Part shown: one piece after another, positions 1-10,415 of the stretch
Numbering within the stretch: position 1 is the stretch's first letter
Layout: each line of letters starts with the position of its first letter
Assembly (NCBI RefSeq): GCF_004359215.1
Contig: NC_090612.1
Location: 3,384,648-3,415,981, forward strand
Direction: 5' to 3'
Length of the DNA stretch: 31,334 bases
DNA from: Bremia lactucae
Taxonomy: Eukaryota > Oomycota > Peronosporomycetes > Peronosporales > Peronosporaceae
Program-made: the position numbers and the translations under genes
Notes under the pieces: model-generated
Told to the model about the DNA's origin: nothing
What the model saw: only the letters and a program-made list of their open reading frames with translations
Database searches by the model: none

Positions 1-1208
1 GCCAGTCTATCCATGGCTAATATTTTGCCAACCATGGCATGCCTAGGATGAGGTCATACGGACTTTCCATTCCTAGCACTGTGAACTTCTCTTTACAAGA
101 GAAGTCACTAAAGCTAAAGGCGAGTTCTATCTGAACTCCCTCAGACTTAATGAACGCGCCGTTCGCTAAACGAACGGTCGCCGCTTCTCGCTTGCCATCC
201 TGGCAAAGCGACTCAAACATCGCCGGTCTCGTTCTTAGAGCCGCGAGTTTCACAAAATTTTGTGATGCACCCGAATCCACTAGGAGGGTCATCACCTGGT
301 CATGGCCTCTTACATGCTACTGCGCTCCTGCATTTCCCGACCCTTCAGTGGTCGAGGCAGAACTCATGCGTCTCGCACGCTGGTTCTTGCCATCGCCCTT
401 TGGGAAGGGAGTCCTCTTGCTGGGCGTCTTCGCCCCAGCTGAGACCCTGGCATAGCAGCGAGCCATTATATGGCCGCGCTTGCCGCATTTATAACAGACA
501 ACGTCTATATTGCCCAACTCCATGGGAGTGACATCTGTCCTCTCGGCCGACGGCTTATACCAAGCTATCGCCGAGGCACTGTTGTAGGATTGCTCCTCAA
601 TCAAGGCAATTTGGATTGCCACTTCCATCGTCGACGGCACTTTTCTGAAAAAGGCCTGTCGCGATGGGCCATGCCGTAGTATCCGTTCATAAACGTGGGC
701 ACCTTAATGTGCTCCGGAATCGGACCTACGGTTTTGGACGCCGACAGCGAGCGCATCCCTTGCACATACTCTTGCAGAGATCGCTTCGCCTGTTGCGCTC
801 CAAACAAGCGCGCCTGAAGCAACACTTCGTTGTTCGGCGGCTGGTAATGGCGCGAATCTTTTCCTTAAGGATCGCCCATGTAGGGAACGCCTTTCTGTCC
901 GCCATAAGCGCCGAGTAAGCCCACTCTGGGGTCTTACCGGGCAGATGCGACATGGCGTACGACACCATCCGGCTGCCGTCCACGATGAGATGGGCGATAC
1001 CGCAATGCCCCACGGCTAAAAGCCAGTGAACAATCGTGTGCGCCGCAGTTCCATCGAACTTGGGCGGGTCCATCCGAATGGGCCTCGGCTGATACGGCCG
1101 GGCGGAGAGCATCACAACAGTCCTGTTGAGAGACTCGCTCCGAGTCCCTGCGCCATAAGCCTTGCCACCTCCCGATGATGTTCGGAGAGGTGGGGAAAAT
1201 GAGCTCAA
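1..1208 (-). pseudogene. Ty3/gypsy gag-protease relic, frameshifted, open at window start
   Basis: Minus-strand remains of an LTR-retrotransposon polyprotein. Reading from 1208 downward: a gag segment containing RMDPPKFDG and WAYSALMADRKAFPTWAI (about 1080-860), a continuation in another frame (KRSLQEYVQGMRSLSASKTV, 825-600), a CCHC zinc knuckle CYKCGKRGHIMARC near 490-440, then a retroviral-type aspartic protease with LLVDSGASQNFV and DLILGMPWLAKY (295-17). The order gag, knuckle, protease is that of gypsy elements. The pieces lie in at least two reading frames and no ATG opens the first, so the copy is dead. Reverse transcriptase should lie beyond position 1. The gag differs from the two gypsy copies at the right end of the window, so it is a different family. 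Confidence 0.85.
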
Positions 1209-1212
1209 TCAA

Positions 1213-1911
1213 TATTGAGGCTCATTCTCACGTACACACGCAGAGATGCGGGTCGTGGGAAGAATTTTAAGTCTTCCAAGTGTAGGCGGGCACGTCGTAA
1301 TGCGGCCACGCTCTACTTAGACACACACCCTAGCACAGCGAGGAAGCGGTTTAACCTGCTTCTCTTGCGTGTAGTGCGGTAGTTGTGGTAGGCGCGTTAG
1401 CGACCTCACCCAACGCACTAAGTACTTTGGTTAAGTGTCGTCACGTGAGCGGTAAAAAAAAATCCGGCTCCTCGTGCGCACTTACCAAGTAGGAAGTAGT
1501 TTTTAGACTGATTTAGATTAAATCGTATTGAATATAAATACCTATTTTTACCAATTAAAATGTCATCTCTATAGATAACACTCAATATGTATTGCGAGCG
1601 TATCTTTCTAGAAACCTCGCGTAACGGATGACGCTAGGCGTCATCTCTCCTAATGTGAATGCACCCATGTGCATCACATACACAAGGGTTGGTCACAAAT
1701 GTGAAGCACACCCGAGTGCTGGGTCTAATCACGTTTATTTAGTAATTGACCATCCCCTGAAGTGCACCAAGTGTACTTAACGGGGACAGTGTAGCATTAG
1801 GGCAATTTAAGCCCATTTCACATACATTACCTCCATTCTATTCACAAAAAAACACTATTATGTTGCTAATCAAACTTAAAATATCATTTTTTCTGGTCAA
1901 CAAAGGTTTCT
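1213..1911. other. Gene-free region next to the gypsy relic, probable leader/LTR remnant
   Basis: No convincing coding segment on either strand. The position, just 5' of the minus-strand gag relic, is where its leader and LTR should be. TAACGG-type strings (about 1621 and 1778) resemble the LTR edge TGTAACGG seen at 29848, and several short inverted repeats are present (see 1627-1645), but no complete TG...CA pair can be assigned. The right end (about 1800-1911) is AT-rich and probably holds the promoter of the gene starting at 1930. Confidence 0.35.
1627..1645. repeat. Perfect 8-bp inverted repeat (hairpin)
   Basis: Arms GATGACGC and GCGTCATC separated by TAG. A second inverted repeat (ATGCAC/GTGCAT) lies about 15 bp downstream, followed by AGCAC/GTGCT near 1706-1720. 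They cluster in the presumed LTR remnant, as in the other gypsy LTRs of this window. Confidence 0.6.
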
Positions 1912-1929
1912 TTGACAAATGTTCCAAAA

Positions 1930-2872
1930 ATGAGCAGCGACGCAAAAACGCTGAAGCTGCTGTTGCTGAGCGACCTTGGTGGTCAACTCCAGCGCGTTAA
2001 CCAGCTGTGTGAAAAGATGGTAAGCTCCGACGACTGCGATGTAATTGCCGTGCTCGTATCTGGCGGGATGGTGGACAAACAGGGTCCACCAGCCTACGAG
2101 ACGCGCGAGGCACTGGCGGCCGCCGAAGGAGACATGATGGCGCTTATCTCGCGACTCGAAATGATTATTTGCCGCGTCATCTACATTCCAAATGACGTAC
2201 GAGTGCTTTTCGATTCAAAGATTCATGCAAGCGGCTGACAGTCCAGGCTTTGAATGTCTTGTGCTAAGTAGAACGACCCGCCCACAACCCGTAGCATCAC
2301 CGAGTCAACACCATCGCTAACGCAGTACTCTTCAAATGTATACTACCAAGACGAGTGCCTGATTGAAGGCGTGAATGTAATGGGCGAAGCGCGATATTTT
2401 GAGTAAGCGTGCAATGTTTCTGGATCAATTCGAGCGTGACTCACTTGTCTTTTGGATAGATTAATTAACGACGGCAAGAATCCAATGCAGGATGGCGACA
2501 TGGTGTTGGTGCTACGAGATTCAGCGGCTAAAACGCAGTTGCCTACGGTCGAAAGCAATTTCTTCGCTAGTCTACTGCCAATGTTGCAGTCCAGCAAGCA
2601 ACCAATCGAGCCATGTGCGCTTGAAATCATTGGCGGCAGCAATCAACATCCTCACGCGCAGCTTCCGTTGATATATCCAGGTGTGTGTGCTCTAGTCGAC
2701 AAACACTTCGAGTAGGTTAATCCTAAGTCGACCCTTTCGAGTTGTAGGCTCCCTGCGACTGGGTCAGTATACAATTTTGCAGCTCGAGAAAGATTTGTTG
2801 GAAGAAAAGTGGTGCGTTGCTGCCGTTATCTCGCATCAGCTCGAGAAACGGGACGATAATGAAGATTTTTAA
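1930..2872 (+). CDS. Metallophosphoesterase-fold protein, catalytic motifs degenerate
   Basis: Predicted 247-aa protein in four exons: 1930-2196, 2272-2402, 2460-2680, 2748-2872. Frames join cleanly across introns of 75, 57 and 67 nt with GT-AG ends. The opening LLLLSDLGG, then VLVSGGMVD, the spliced IPNDNDPP and EIIGGSNQHPHAQLPLIYPG fall in the order of the calcineurin-like phosphoesterase motifs (DxH, GD, GNHD, GHxH). Nearly every metal ligand is replaced: DxH reads DLG, GD reads GG, GNHD reads NDND. The family is inferred from this motif order and the PGSLRLGQYT segment near the end. If correct it is a non-catalytic scaffold or a much altered enzyme. ATG at 1930 is the first in frame; the frame is open slightly further upstream, but without an ATG. 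Confidence 0.6.
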
Positions 2873-3062
2873 ACGTTTACACAATAAAGTGTTAAAGTCA
2901 CAATCCGTCACATTTTTATTAATCGAGCCCATTGTATAATCCCTATTTTTACGCATATATATAACCCTTCAGGCGTACCCCTTCTCTGGGAACAGGGAAC
3001 TGGGACGTACGTCGCGACACGCCGAGTTTGTGGAAGCAAAAGCTTAAGGCTGTGTGTTGTTC

Positions 3063-5346
3063 ATGTATGAACTGGAGCCGTCGCGAAATAGTCACGAGCT
3101 GCGTGTTTGTAAGAACTCCACACGACACGAGATTTTAGATCTAAAGCCGAACCACGGTCACGAACACTTTAGTGCGAACTCGCCACTTGTTACGACTAGA
3201 ATGACCGAAGAGCGAGAAAAACGGCGCCGTAGCACGGTAGTGGTAAAGGAAAACAATCATCACACCAAGAGACACAAAGATCGGAGCTACTCGATGTCGG
3301 ATACGAATTCGAATATGAAAGAAGGAAAAGAGAAGGCTCCGATGTCGAACCAGCGCGACAAATTGATATTGCCTGAAGCTATTGATAGCAGTCACGGGCT
3401 GCAAATGCTCGTGCAGAAAGTAGCGGAATGCATGGCGTCGAAAGAGCCTTTGCATAGCTTGGATTGGGTAGGCTCCCTGTCCACGAGTCTTCAAGTGCCA
3501 GCATTGCTGGACTTGGCTATGCCTTTGAATGTAACAGTCGATGCGCTAGCTGCATGGGCTCGAAACGTTGACAGTGGCTCTGCGCACGAGATCCAGACGC
3601 AAAAAGCGGCATTAATCCTGGAGGTGGTGGCTAATCTACCACCTGGTACAAGCGAACTGAATGTCTCGGTCACGTCATTACCAGGAGACGAAGTATTGTC
3701 GAAAAGCGAAACCGAAGTGAAAGCTGTGATCCAAGCGGAGAACGAAGCACTTGAGCACAGTGCCTACGCTCGCGCCAATGCCGCAAAACGTGTCATTGAG
3801 TGTTTATCTTCAGCTTGCAAGGCTTACATGGATCTTCTCGCTGGCTTTGCGCAAGCAGACGATCAAAGTAGCAAGGTTGCATTCGATGTGACCAATAACC
3901 TTGAGGCAATGAGTCAAAGAGTAACGGGGTTACTTGAAAGCTGTACCCGGGACGTGAAGAAAGCGGAAGCGTTGTTGTGTGAGGCCAAGCAAACGAAGGA
4001 AGCACGCTCTCTTCAGATTGTGGAATTTGTGAATGCACGGCGCAACGAGTTGCTAGAACAAGGCGAAACGGAAGCATGTGCGACTCTCGAATCGATCGTG
4101 GGGATCTGGAAAAAGGATGATGCCAATATTCAGGCATTATGGACCGCTTGTAGCGATGGTGAACGACAAGTCAAGGAGTCGAAACAAGCATTGACAGTGG
4201 CTGAGAAGGCATTAGCATTTTACCAGAATCTCTGTACGTTGTTTCAAAGTGTGCTGGAGCGACGGGAAGCGGCGCTCACGAGCTCGTTACGAGGCCTTGA
4301 CAATGCACGAACAAACTCTGCCGCTCGAGCGACAGCAGCATTGGAAATGGCCATTCCAATGCTAACACGTGCTGTGTATCGCTACTTTGACTTTCATGCC
4401 GTTCAACAAGCGAAAGCCACGGAGGAATTACTCGAACAGGAAGCTGCATTAGCAGCCCATAAGGAGTTCTTTGGAGACTCGGCTCCGATAAAAAAGGGCG
4501 ACATTGAGCAACGAATTCGAGAATTTATGAACATTCGTCAAAATTCCTTGCATGTAGTTGCAGAGATTGCCGAAAAGCAGCAGTATCTTTGGAAGGACAA
4601 ACAAGCAGTGCTTCCACAAGTGGTGCGTGATTTGCTAGTCCATGAGTATCGGGCGTTATGGGTGCAGCTTAGCGGACCCATGCAAGATGTAATGAAACAA
4701 GTTGTGACGACAATTGAACAAACGGGAGGTGGTGCCGTCGCTATCCAGTTACAACAACATCAACAGCCTTCGTCGAAACTTATTGTCGCTAAAATTGACG
4801 TGAAAGACTTGAATGAACAGATTGTACCCGCTTTCATTGAGCCCGTCTTTTTAGATCGCTGTGATGAGACCCGCACACCGTATCGAACCGCAATTTCAGC
4901 GATAATGGCGCCAAAAGAGAATTTGAATTCCATGGATGTCATGATAACGAATGACACCAAGTCTAGTGGGATGACTTGTGGAAGCACGGAAGAGGGAAGT
5001 GTACCGACTCATTTGACGCTTTCAAAGCCTCCTGAGTTTGACGTCGGATCGATTTTGTACTCAAAGATCACGACAGGAACGAACTGCACACAATTTGTTC
5101 GTGGGGTTGTTCTTGAACGTTTAGACAATGGTCTTTACGTGATGCAGTACGATAATGGGGACAAGTTTTCAGTGAAAAGTTCCTTTTTATTTACCAAGGA
5201 ATTGGTACGTTATGTTATTCATTGCTACGGCGCTACACTAATGTGTTTGATGGTATTAGATGGAGCAAAGTCTCAAGGAAAATGCGCCGAATGAAGATGT
5301 TGAAATGAAGGAGAGTGATAACGGAAGTCGATGTGACGTGATGTAG
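3063..5346 (+). CDS. Long coiled-coil protein with C-terminal Tudor-like domain
   Basis: Predicted 742 aa in two exons, 3063-5204 and 5260-5346; the 55-nt intron (GTACGT...TTAG) replaces an otherwise read-through tail. The N-terminus is basic (MTEEREKRRR from an alternative ATG at 3201, giving 696 aa). Residues of roughly 150-560 are rich in Ala, Glu, Lys, Leu and Gln with heptad character, indicating long coiled coils. Near the C-terminus, VGSILYSKI, FVRGVVLERLDNGLYVMQYD and NGDKF form a pattern like Tudor/Agenet beta-barrels that bind methylated tails. The last exon encodes an acidic tail (ENAPNEDVEMKESDN). The combination suggests a chromatin- or RNP-associated protein, but I do not recognise an ortholog. 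A TATA-like CATATATATAA lies at about 2955. Confidence 0.7.
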
Positions 5347-5478
5347 CAACCTCTTTAATTTGATATTTAGTCCTTTGCATCATTTGAGTAGTTTTAAACA
5401 TTTCTGCAACAAATCGGAATTTCGAACTGAAAAAAAAAAATGCTTTCAATGTCTTAACTGAAGTCTTGCCACCGCGAG

Positions 5479-8400
5479 ATGAGCGTCGCGGATGATGCAT
5501 GGCTGAAAAAGCTGGAGCAGCTGCAGGTGGGTGGACAATAAGGTGCTTTGCGTCTCGCGCTGACTTGGTGCTTTAGAATGAGCTGGCGTTGGCGCAATAT
5601 GAGGCGCAAAAGTGGAAGGAAAAGTACCTTGTCGAGAAAACGCGACGCCAGAAAATAGCAAGGGACTTGCTGAACCTTGTTGTGCGCACAGAACCAATTT
5701 CAAGCAAGAATAGCAATGTGATTGTTGCGACAGAGGCAGAAAGATCGTTTAGGTGGCCCGCCGAGTCTACTGGGGAAGATTATTAAAGGAACTAATCTAA
5801 TCACTTACTTTGTGTAGTAATACAGATCACACTGCCAATTTATTGAGCCCAACGCTTTCATCATTTGACTTTGATGACGATTCGAGCGAAGAGGATAGCG
5901 ATGACACTAAAAATCATCGTTCAGAGGCTTTGCTGAGCCTTCAGGACCGAGCAAGTAATAAAAAAGAAGGTGTCTTGGAGGTTCCCGAAAAAAATTATCA
6001 TCAAACTGAATTTCAAAGTTCTTTTTCTAAATTGAAACAGCAAGACCGAGAATCATTTATAAACCATTCTGATGCGGAGACGACTATTCCAGGAAGAGCG
6101 GGCCGATCATCAACTACTGGGTCTGTATTCGAGGCTCTTGGTGAGTCCTCGCAACGACAATTGAATGGAAAGAGCAAGTATTTGCAGCAGCAACGTCTTA
6201 TGTATCGAATAATGTATTTAAAACCTTTACAGCACAAGCTATGGACTCGTTCTAATGGACGTCGACCTGTCGCGCATTCGATTCGATTTTCAATGAATAT
6301 GAAAAAGGAGCGCATTTTTGAACGTTTCTTTGTGACAGGACTTGATATTAATGAAGCTTCTCAGCACCAAGAGTCTCTTAATCGTACTAAGTTTTGGAAA
6401 CCACACGTGCTTTACGACTTTCCCGATGTAAGTGGGTTGTTCTTGATTTAGACTCGGGTTAGGATGGGTACTCACTCCGCTTTAAAGGATCTTAATGGTC
6501 CACCTGACGAATTCATTGCGGATTTCTGTTTTCCAAAGGGTGTCCCTTTAACAACGTGTACCCCTGAACAAGCGGCTTCGATCCAAGGTTTGGCCGTCTC
6601 GAAATGGTATACCGACTTTAGGTCACTACAAAACCACGTCAAAAAAGCTTCAGATACAAGTGGGTACACCTTCCGTCTCACTGGTGCAAAAGGGGAGATT
6701 CTATACGGCTTTTGTGTTGCAATCATGCACAAAGTAGCTGCCGATATCCCGTTAAAGACACTGGAGAGCCCAAACACGAACACAGCACGGAAAAAAGACG
6801 TCAATTCCACGTTATCGTCTTCTACCAAACGAAGTCGTACGTGTGTGACGTCCACGATGGCACCAATTTGCTACTGTATTACGAGTAAATTCCCTTTCTA
6901 TCGCTTATACTTCACGGTACAAAACGACGGCGTCTTTGTTACGAATCGCTTGAAAAAAAGCACTGACCTGCATGTTTTTGTGTTACTTTTTTTTAACGCA
7001 GCTCTTACGACTCATTGCCGAGAACGAATTGGAGCAGAGTCGACTTGCCTCCGCTACGTCTGTAAATGGTTCACCAGAAGCAAAACGCGACGAAGAGTAT
7101 GAAGTTATCATAAAGCCATTGCTTGATCTTGCGATTGAGCTTGCAGTCCACCACGAAGAAGGTCCTAACAAAGCCAAAACTTCGAGTACAACTGATACTA
7201 GCAATATGCTGTCAATTGCATCAAAGCTCAAGGTGACTTTGTTGGAACGAAAAGCTCTTTTGAGCGAAGATGCGACTATACTCATCGGAGAAAGCCAGCC
7301 AAGATCTCAATCAACAAAACCTGCGAGTCATTTTCGAAAAAGCTTTAGTACGGATGACATCGCACACGGTAATCTTGCGAACGGGCCGATTGTAGACAAA
7401 TTTATGGTTAAAAGAATTGACTCAAGTCAGCCAAAGGAATATGAACGGGTACAGGTCGGTGATATTCTCGAAGCGACCGACAGCATTGCAACAAGTACGG
7501 TACCTCTAGCGTTTGGTTTATTTGTGGCGAGATTACGATGATCACGATCGGTGTCGTATCTGTGTCTGTGCTTGATAGCGTCGATGAGCTTAAATCAAAC
7601 GCTGGTCTTACTAGACAAAGGAAATCGACCACTGCGCCTTCGTTTTCGCCGCCCAGTTTCATCAACAAGCCTTCTTTCGAGAAACTCGCAATTTTTATTA
7701 GCATCTTCTATCGATGTGAGTCAATTCTCCGCATATTTAGTAGCGTGTTTCTTTAATAACTTCCTGTTTGAACTCTTTTAGATCCTACATCGAGCTCGAC
7801 GAATTCAACTCAATGATCCTGGTCACTGGTCTTCCGTTCGCTTACCGACATTCAACTTTAGTTATCAATTTCCTAAACGCGCGTCCGACCATTGGTCGGT
7901 TGGTGTAATGTTACGCTTCTTGTCGCCCGACCAAGTGGTCGAGATCGTGGCGTACTTGCTGCTAGAGAAGCAAGTTGTGATCATGAGTGACAGTCCAGCA
8001 AAAATCTCGGCCGTGTGTACGGCTTTGTTGCTAATGTTGGCTCCCTTTCAATGGCAGTCGACGTATATCCCCCTTTTGCCTTTCAGTCTTTTGGCGTTTT
8101 TGCATTCACCTGTACCATTTCTTGTTGGCTGCCACTCACTACTTGAGACAACGGAGTGGGGTGAGGTTTGCTTTTACGATATTGACAAGAATCAAGTGAG
8201 TGTGTCTGAAAGGATAGAGCACTTGGGTCCATCGTCAATACCAAATGGAATAGAGTTCAGTCGTTTACTTCATACAGCTAAAGCGCGATTTTGTGCGCTT
8301 CGTCCGACTGGTACGCCTTGGTATGAGCTCTCTCAAGAGCAAGAGACAGTCATTACTTTGACCATGCAAGAAGCCGAGATTCTCTTGAGTGATTTGGGCT

Positions 8401-8667
8401 TTGATATTTCTTGTCAGGATGTCACAGCGTCGATAGCAGGTAGGCAGCAGTATTTCAAAGCTTGAATAAAAAAGGAGTAAGCTGCTGATTCGACATGTAT
8501 CTACAGGCAGTCAAAGTTTTTACGATCGATTGCAGGAAAAAGTTGCGAAAGAAGTGCGAAAAAGCAATTACGAGGACTATTTGGACGAATTTACACAAAC
8601 GCAATTGTTTTGTCAGTACTACGAAAGTCTTTTAAAAGTAGAGGCGCAAAAGGAACAACACGATTAA
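5479..8667 (+). CDS. DENN-domain protein with embedded PDZ-like module
   Basis: Predicted 903 aa in eight exons: 5479-5526, 5577-5752, 5818-6427, 6488-6916, 7002-7494, 7579-7715, 7782-8439, 8507-8667. A short N-terminal coiled coil and an acidic Ser-rich stretch precede uDENN (about residues 230-420: HVLYDFPD joined to [35 protein letters not shown]). The core DENN follows at about 632-850 ([39 protein letters not shown]). Between them, residues about 550-612 read [14 protein letters not shown]...[11 protein letters not shown], a PDZ-type ending. DENN proteins are Rab GTPase exchange factors acting on membrane traffic; that role is inferred from the family. Intron 6428-6487 removes an apparent in-frame TAG, and 7495-7578 removes a TGA inside the PDZ segment. 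The gene ends 57 bp from the convergent E1-beta gene. Confidence 0.85.
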
Positions 8668-8724
8668 TTTTTAATGCAAACACGTCTTTTAAAGTGACGA
8701 TTACATAAGCAAAGAAAACGGAAA

Positions 8725-10028
8725 TTAATAATTGACAACTTTTTTAATTGCCTCAAAATTCCGTAATGCGTCCGGCACGTAGTGCTTGAATTAAAAGAAA
8801 AATGAATAAGGCAGCAAAATACATGACGACAAAGTGTAGATAGACGTACAGATTCATATGCAAGCGGAAAGGGAATATCGTAGCCGCACACCCGCTGGAT
8901 GGGAGCTTCTAAGCTTAAAAAGCACCGCTCTTGGATACTCGACGAAATTTCGGCGGCAAATCCTCCAGATTTCTGTCAGAAAATGCCTCCAATGTGTTAA
9001 AAGACCCTCACAGCCGAATACCGGGCCTTCACGTACCGGTGCTTCGTGACTAATCACAAGCCGACCTGTTTTACGGACAGAGTGCTCAATTGTGTCAACA
9101 TCCCATGGAAAAATAGTTTGTAAGTCAATGAGTTCACATTGAATGCCCACGTCCTCGGCGTATTTGCATGCTTCTTCAAGCACACGCATCTGAGCTCCCC
9201 ACCCAATTACAGTGACATCCGTCCCTCGGCGCAAAATCTCGGCTTCACTCAATTTAAGCTCATACTCCCCCACTGGCACCTAGACCAGGAGTATATATTA
9301 TAAACAAGTTGCATGTATTTACAGCCCTATACATCATCTCGTACCTCTCCAACTGACGCACGATATAAAGCCTTGGGCTCTAAAAAGATCACGGGATTCG
9401 GGTCTCGGATCGATGCTAGTAGCAAACCCTTGGCACAGAGTGGATTACGCGGCACGACAACCTTTAATCCGGGAGTATGTGCAAAATACGCCTCCGGCGA
9501 CTGCGAATGATAGTGTCCGCCATGACCAACAGCTCCATACGGAGCTCGTAATGTCAATTTGCCGCAATTGAATTCGTTGCCCGACCGATAGCGAAATTTG
9601 GCCGCCTCATTTACAATTTGGTCAAATGCTGGAAAGATATAGTCCGCAAATTGAATCTCAGCAATTGCCGTGTGGCCTGTGGAAGCATATCCGATTGCAA
9701 AACCAGCAATTGCTTGCTCACATAGTGGTGAATTAAAGACGCGGTCGCTGCCAAACTTCTCGCGCAGGTCCACCGAGCAACGAAAGACGCCACCAAACGC
9801 GACATCTTCTCCAAAGAGCACAGCCGTTGGATCGGACTCCATGGCAAGGCGCATGGCATCGTTAATAGCCGTAAACATATTCATCTGCTGTGTTTCGACC
9901 ACGGGTAGAAGATTGTCAACCTCTTCGAGACCCTGCGCAAGTGGAGTGGCCACGTGGAATGCACGGAGTAAAGGTGCGTGTTGTAGGCGGCGCTTAATTG
10001 CATTGCGAGACGAGGACAAGACGGTCAT
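8725..10028 (-). CDS. BCKDHB: Branched-chain 2-oxoacid dehydrogenase E1 subunit beta, mitochondrial
   Basis: Predicted 369 aa in four exons: 10028-9345, 9279-9037, 8972-8850, 8784-8725, with introns of 64-65 nt. With E1-alpha and thiamine diphosphate this subunit decarboxylates 2-oxoacids of Leu, Ile and Val and passes the acyl group to E2 in the mitochondrial matrix. An Arg-rich start ([20 protein letters not shown]) looks like a transit peptide. Diagnostic blocks: [62 protein letters not shown], then across the splices [64 protein letters not shown] and [19 protein letters not shown]. Introns 2 and 3 must be removed or the C-terminus reads as nonsense. Length and domain content are normal and it looks intact. 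The head-to-head partner is the E2 gene. Confidence 0.96.
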
Positions 10029-10415
10029 TAAAAAATTAAGAGTTTAAAGGCCTATTCAAGGACTGCGAACTTGAGTTTGAGCTTTTCGTCTGCATCAGTT
10101 GACGTGATGCGATGAACAGCTCTATACATCCGGATATTAAAAGAAAGCTTGGGTTTTCCCAAAAATGTTTCTTCAAAGACTATCCTGATGATTAGCGCTA
10201 CTTTCTCAAAAACTTACACTTGAAAACTGTATCTGCTTTTCCCACCGAAGACTGTAAATAAAAAGTATACACTAGATAAAAAAGTATACCTTAAAATTGT
10301 CTGTGCTTTGTTTATCCCCAATCCGGGCATATTCAAGTTACCGACGTCGAAGTGTAACATTGTTTTAGTCTTAGCCATTGTATAATTAGACCTAAAGCAT
10401 ACACATATCCCGGCA
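10029..10415. promoter_or_regulatory. Shared divergent promoter region of BCKDH E1-beta and E2
   Basis: The 387 bp between the two start codons contain no ORF of note and must hold both promoters. The element AAAAAGTATAC occurs twice in the same orientation, at 10260-10270 and 10279-10289, 19 bp apart. CCATTGTATAAT at 10375-10386 lies 30 bp before the E2 ATG and recurs exactly at 2929-2940, ahead of the coiled-coil/Tudor gene. It loosely resembles the oomycete initiator CATT core. Which factor binds these is unknown. Confidence 0.55.

Noticed and set aside
6428..6451. Apparent 24-nt intron or premature TAG in the DENN gene
   Set aside because: An acceptor at 6487 gives a normal 60-nt intron and joins LYDFPD to [15 protein letters not shown] in frame, which fits DENN proteins better.
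5810..6451. Long ORF as an independent gene
   Set aside because: It is exon 3 of the DENN gene; no start context, and it continues in phase with neighbours.
7539..7541. TGA stop in the DENN/PDZ region
   Set aside because: It lies inside intron 7495-7578, which has GT-AG ends and restores the frame.
8850..9037. Frameshifted or pseudogenised C-terminus of E1-beta
   Set aside because: Removing introns 9036-8973 and 8849-8785 restores all expected C-terminal blocks to a normal stop at 8725.
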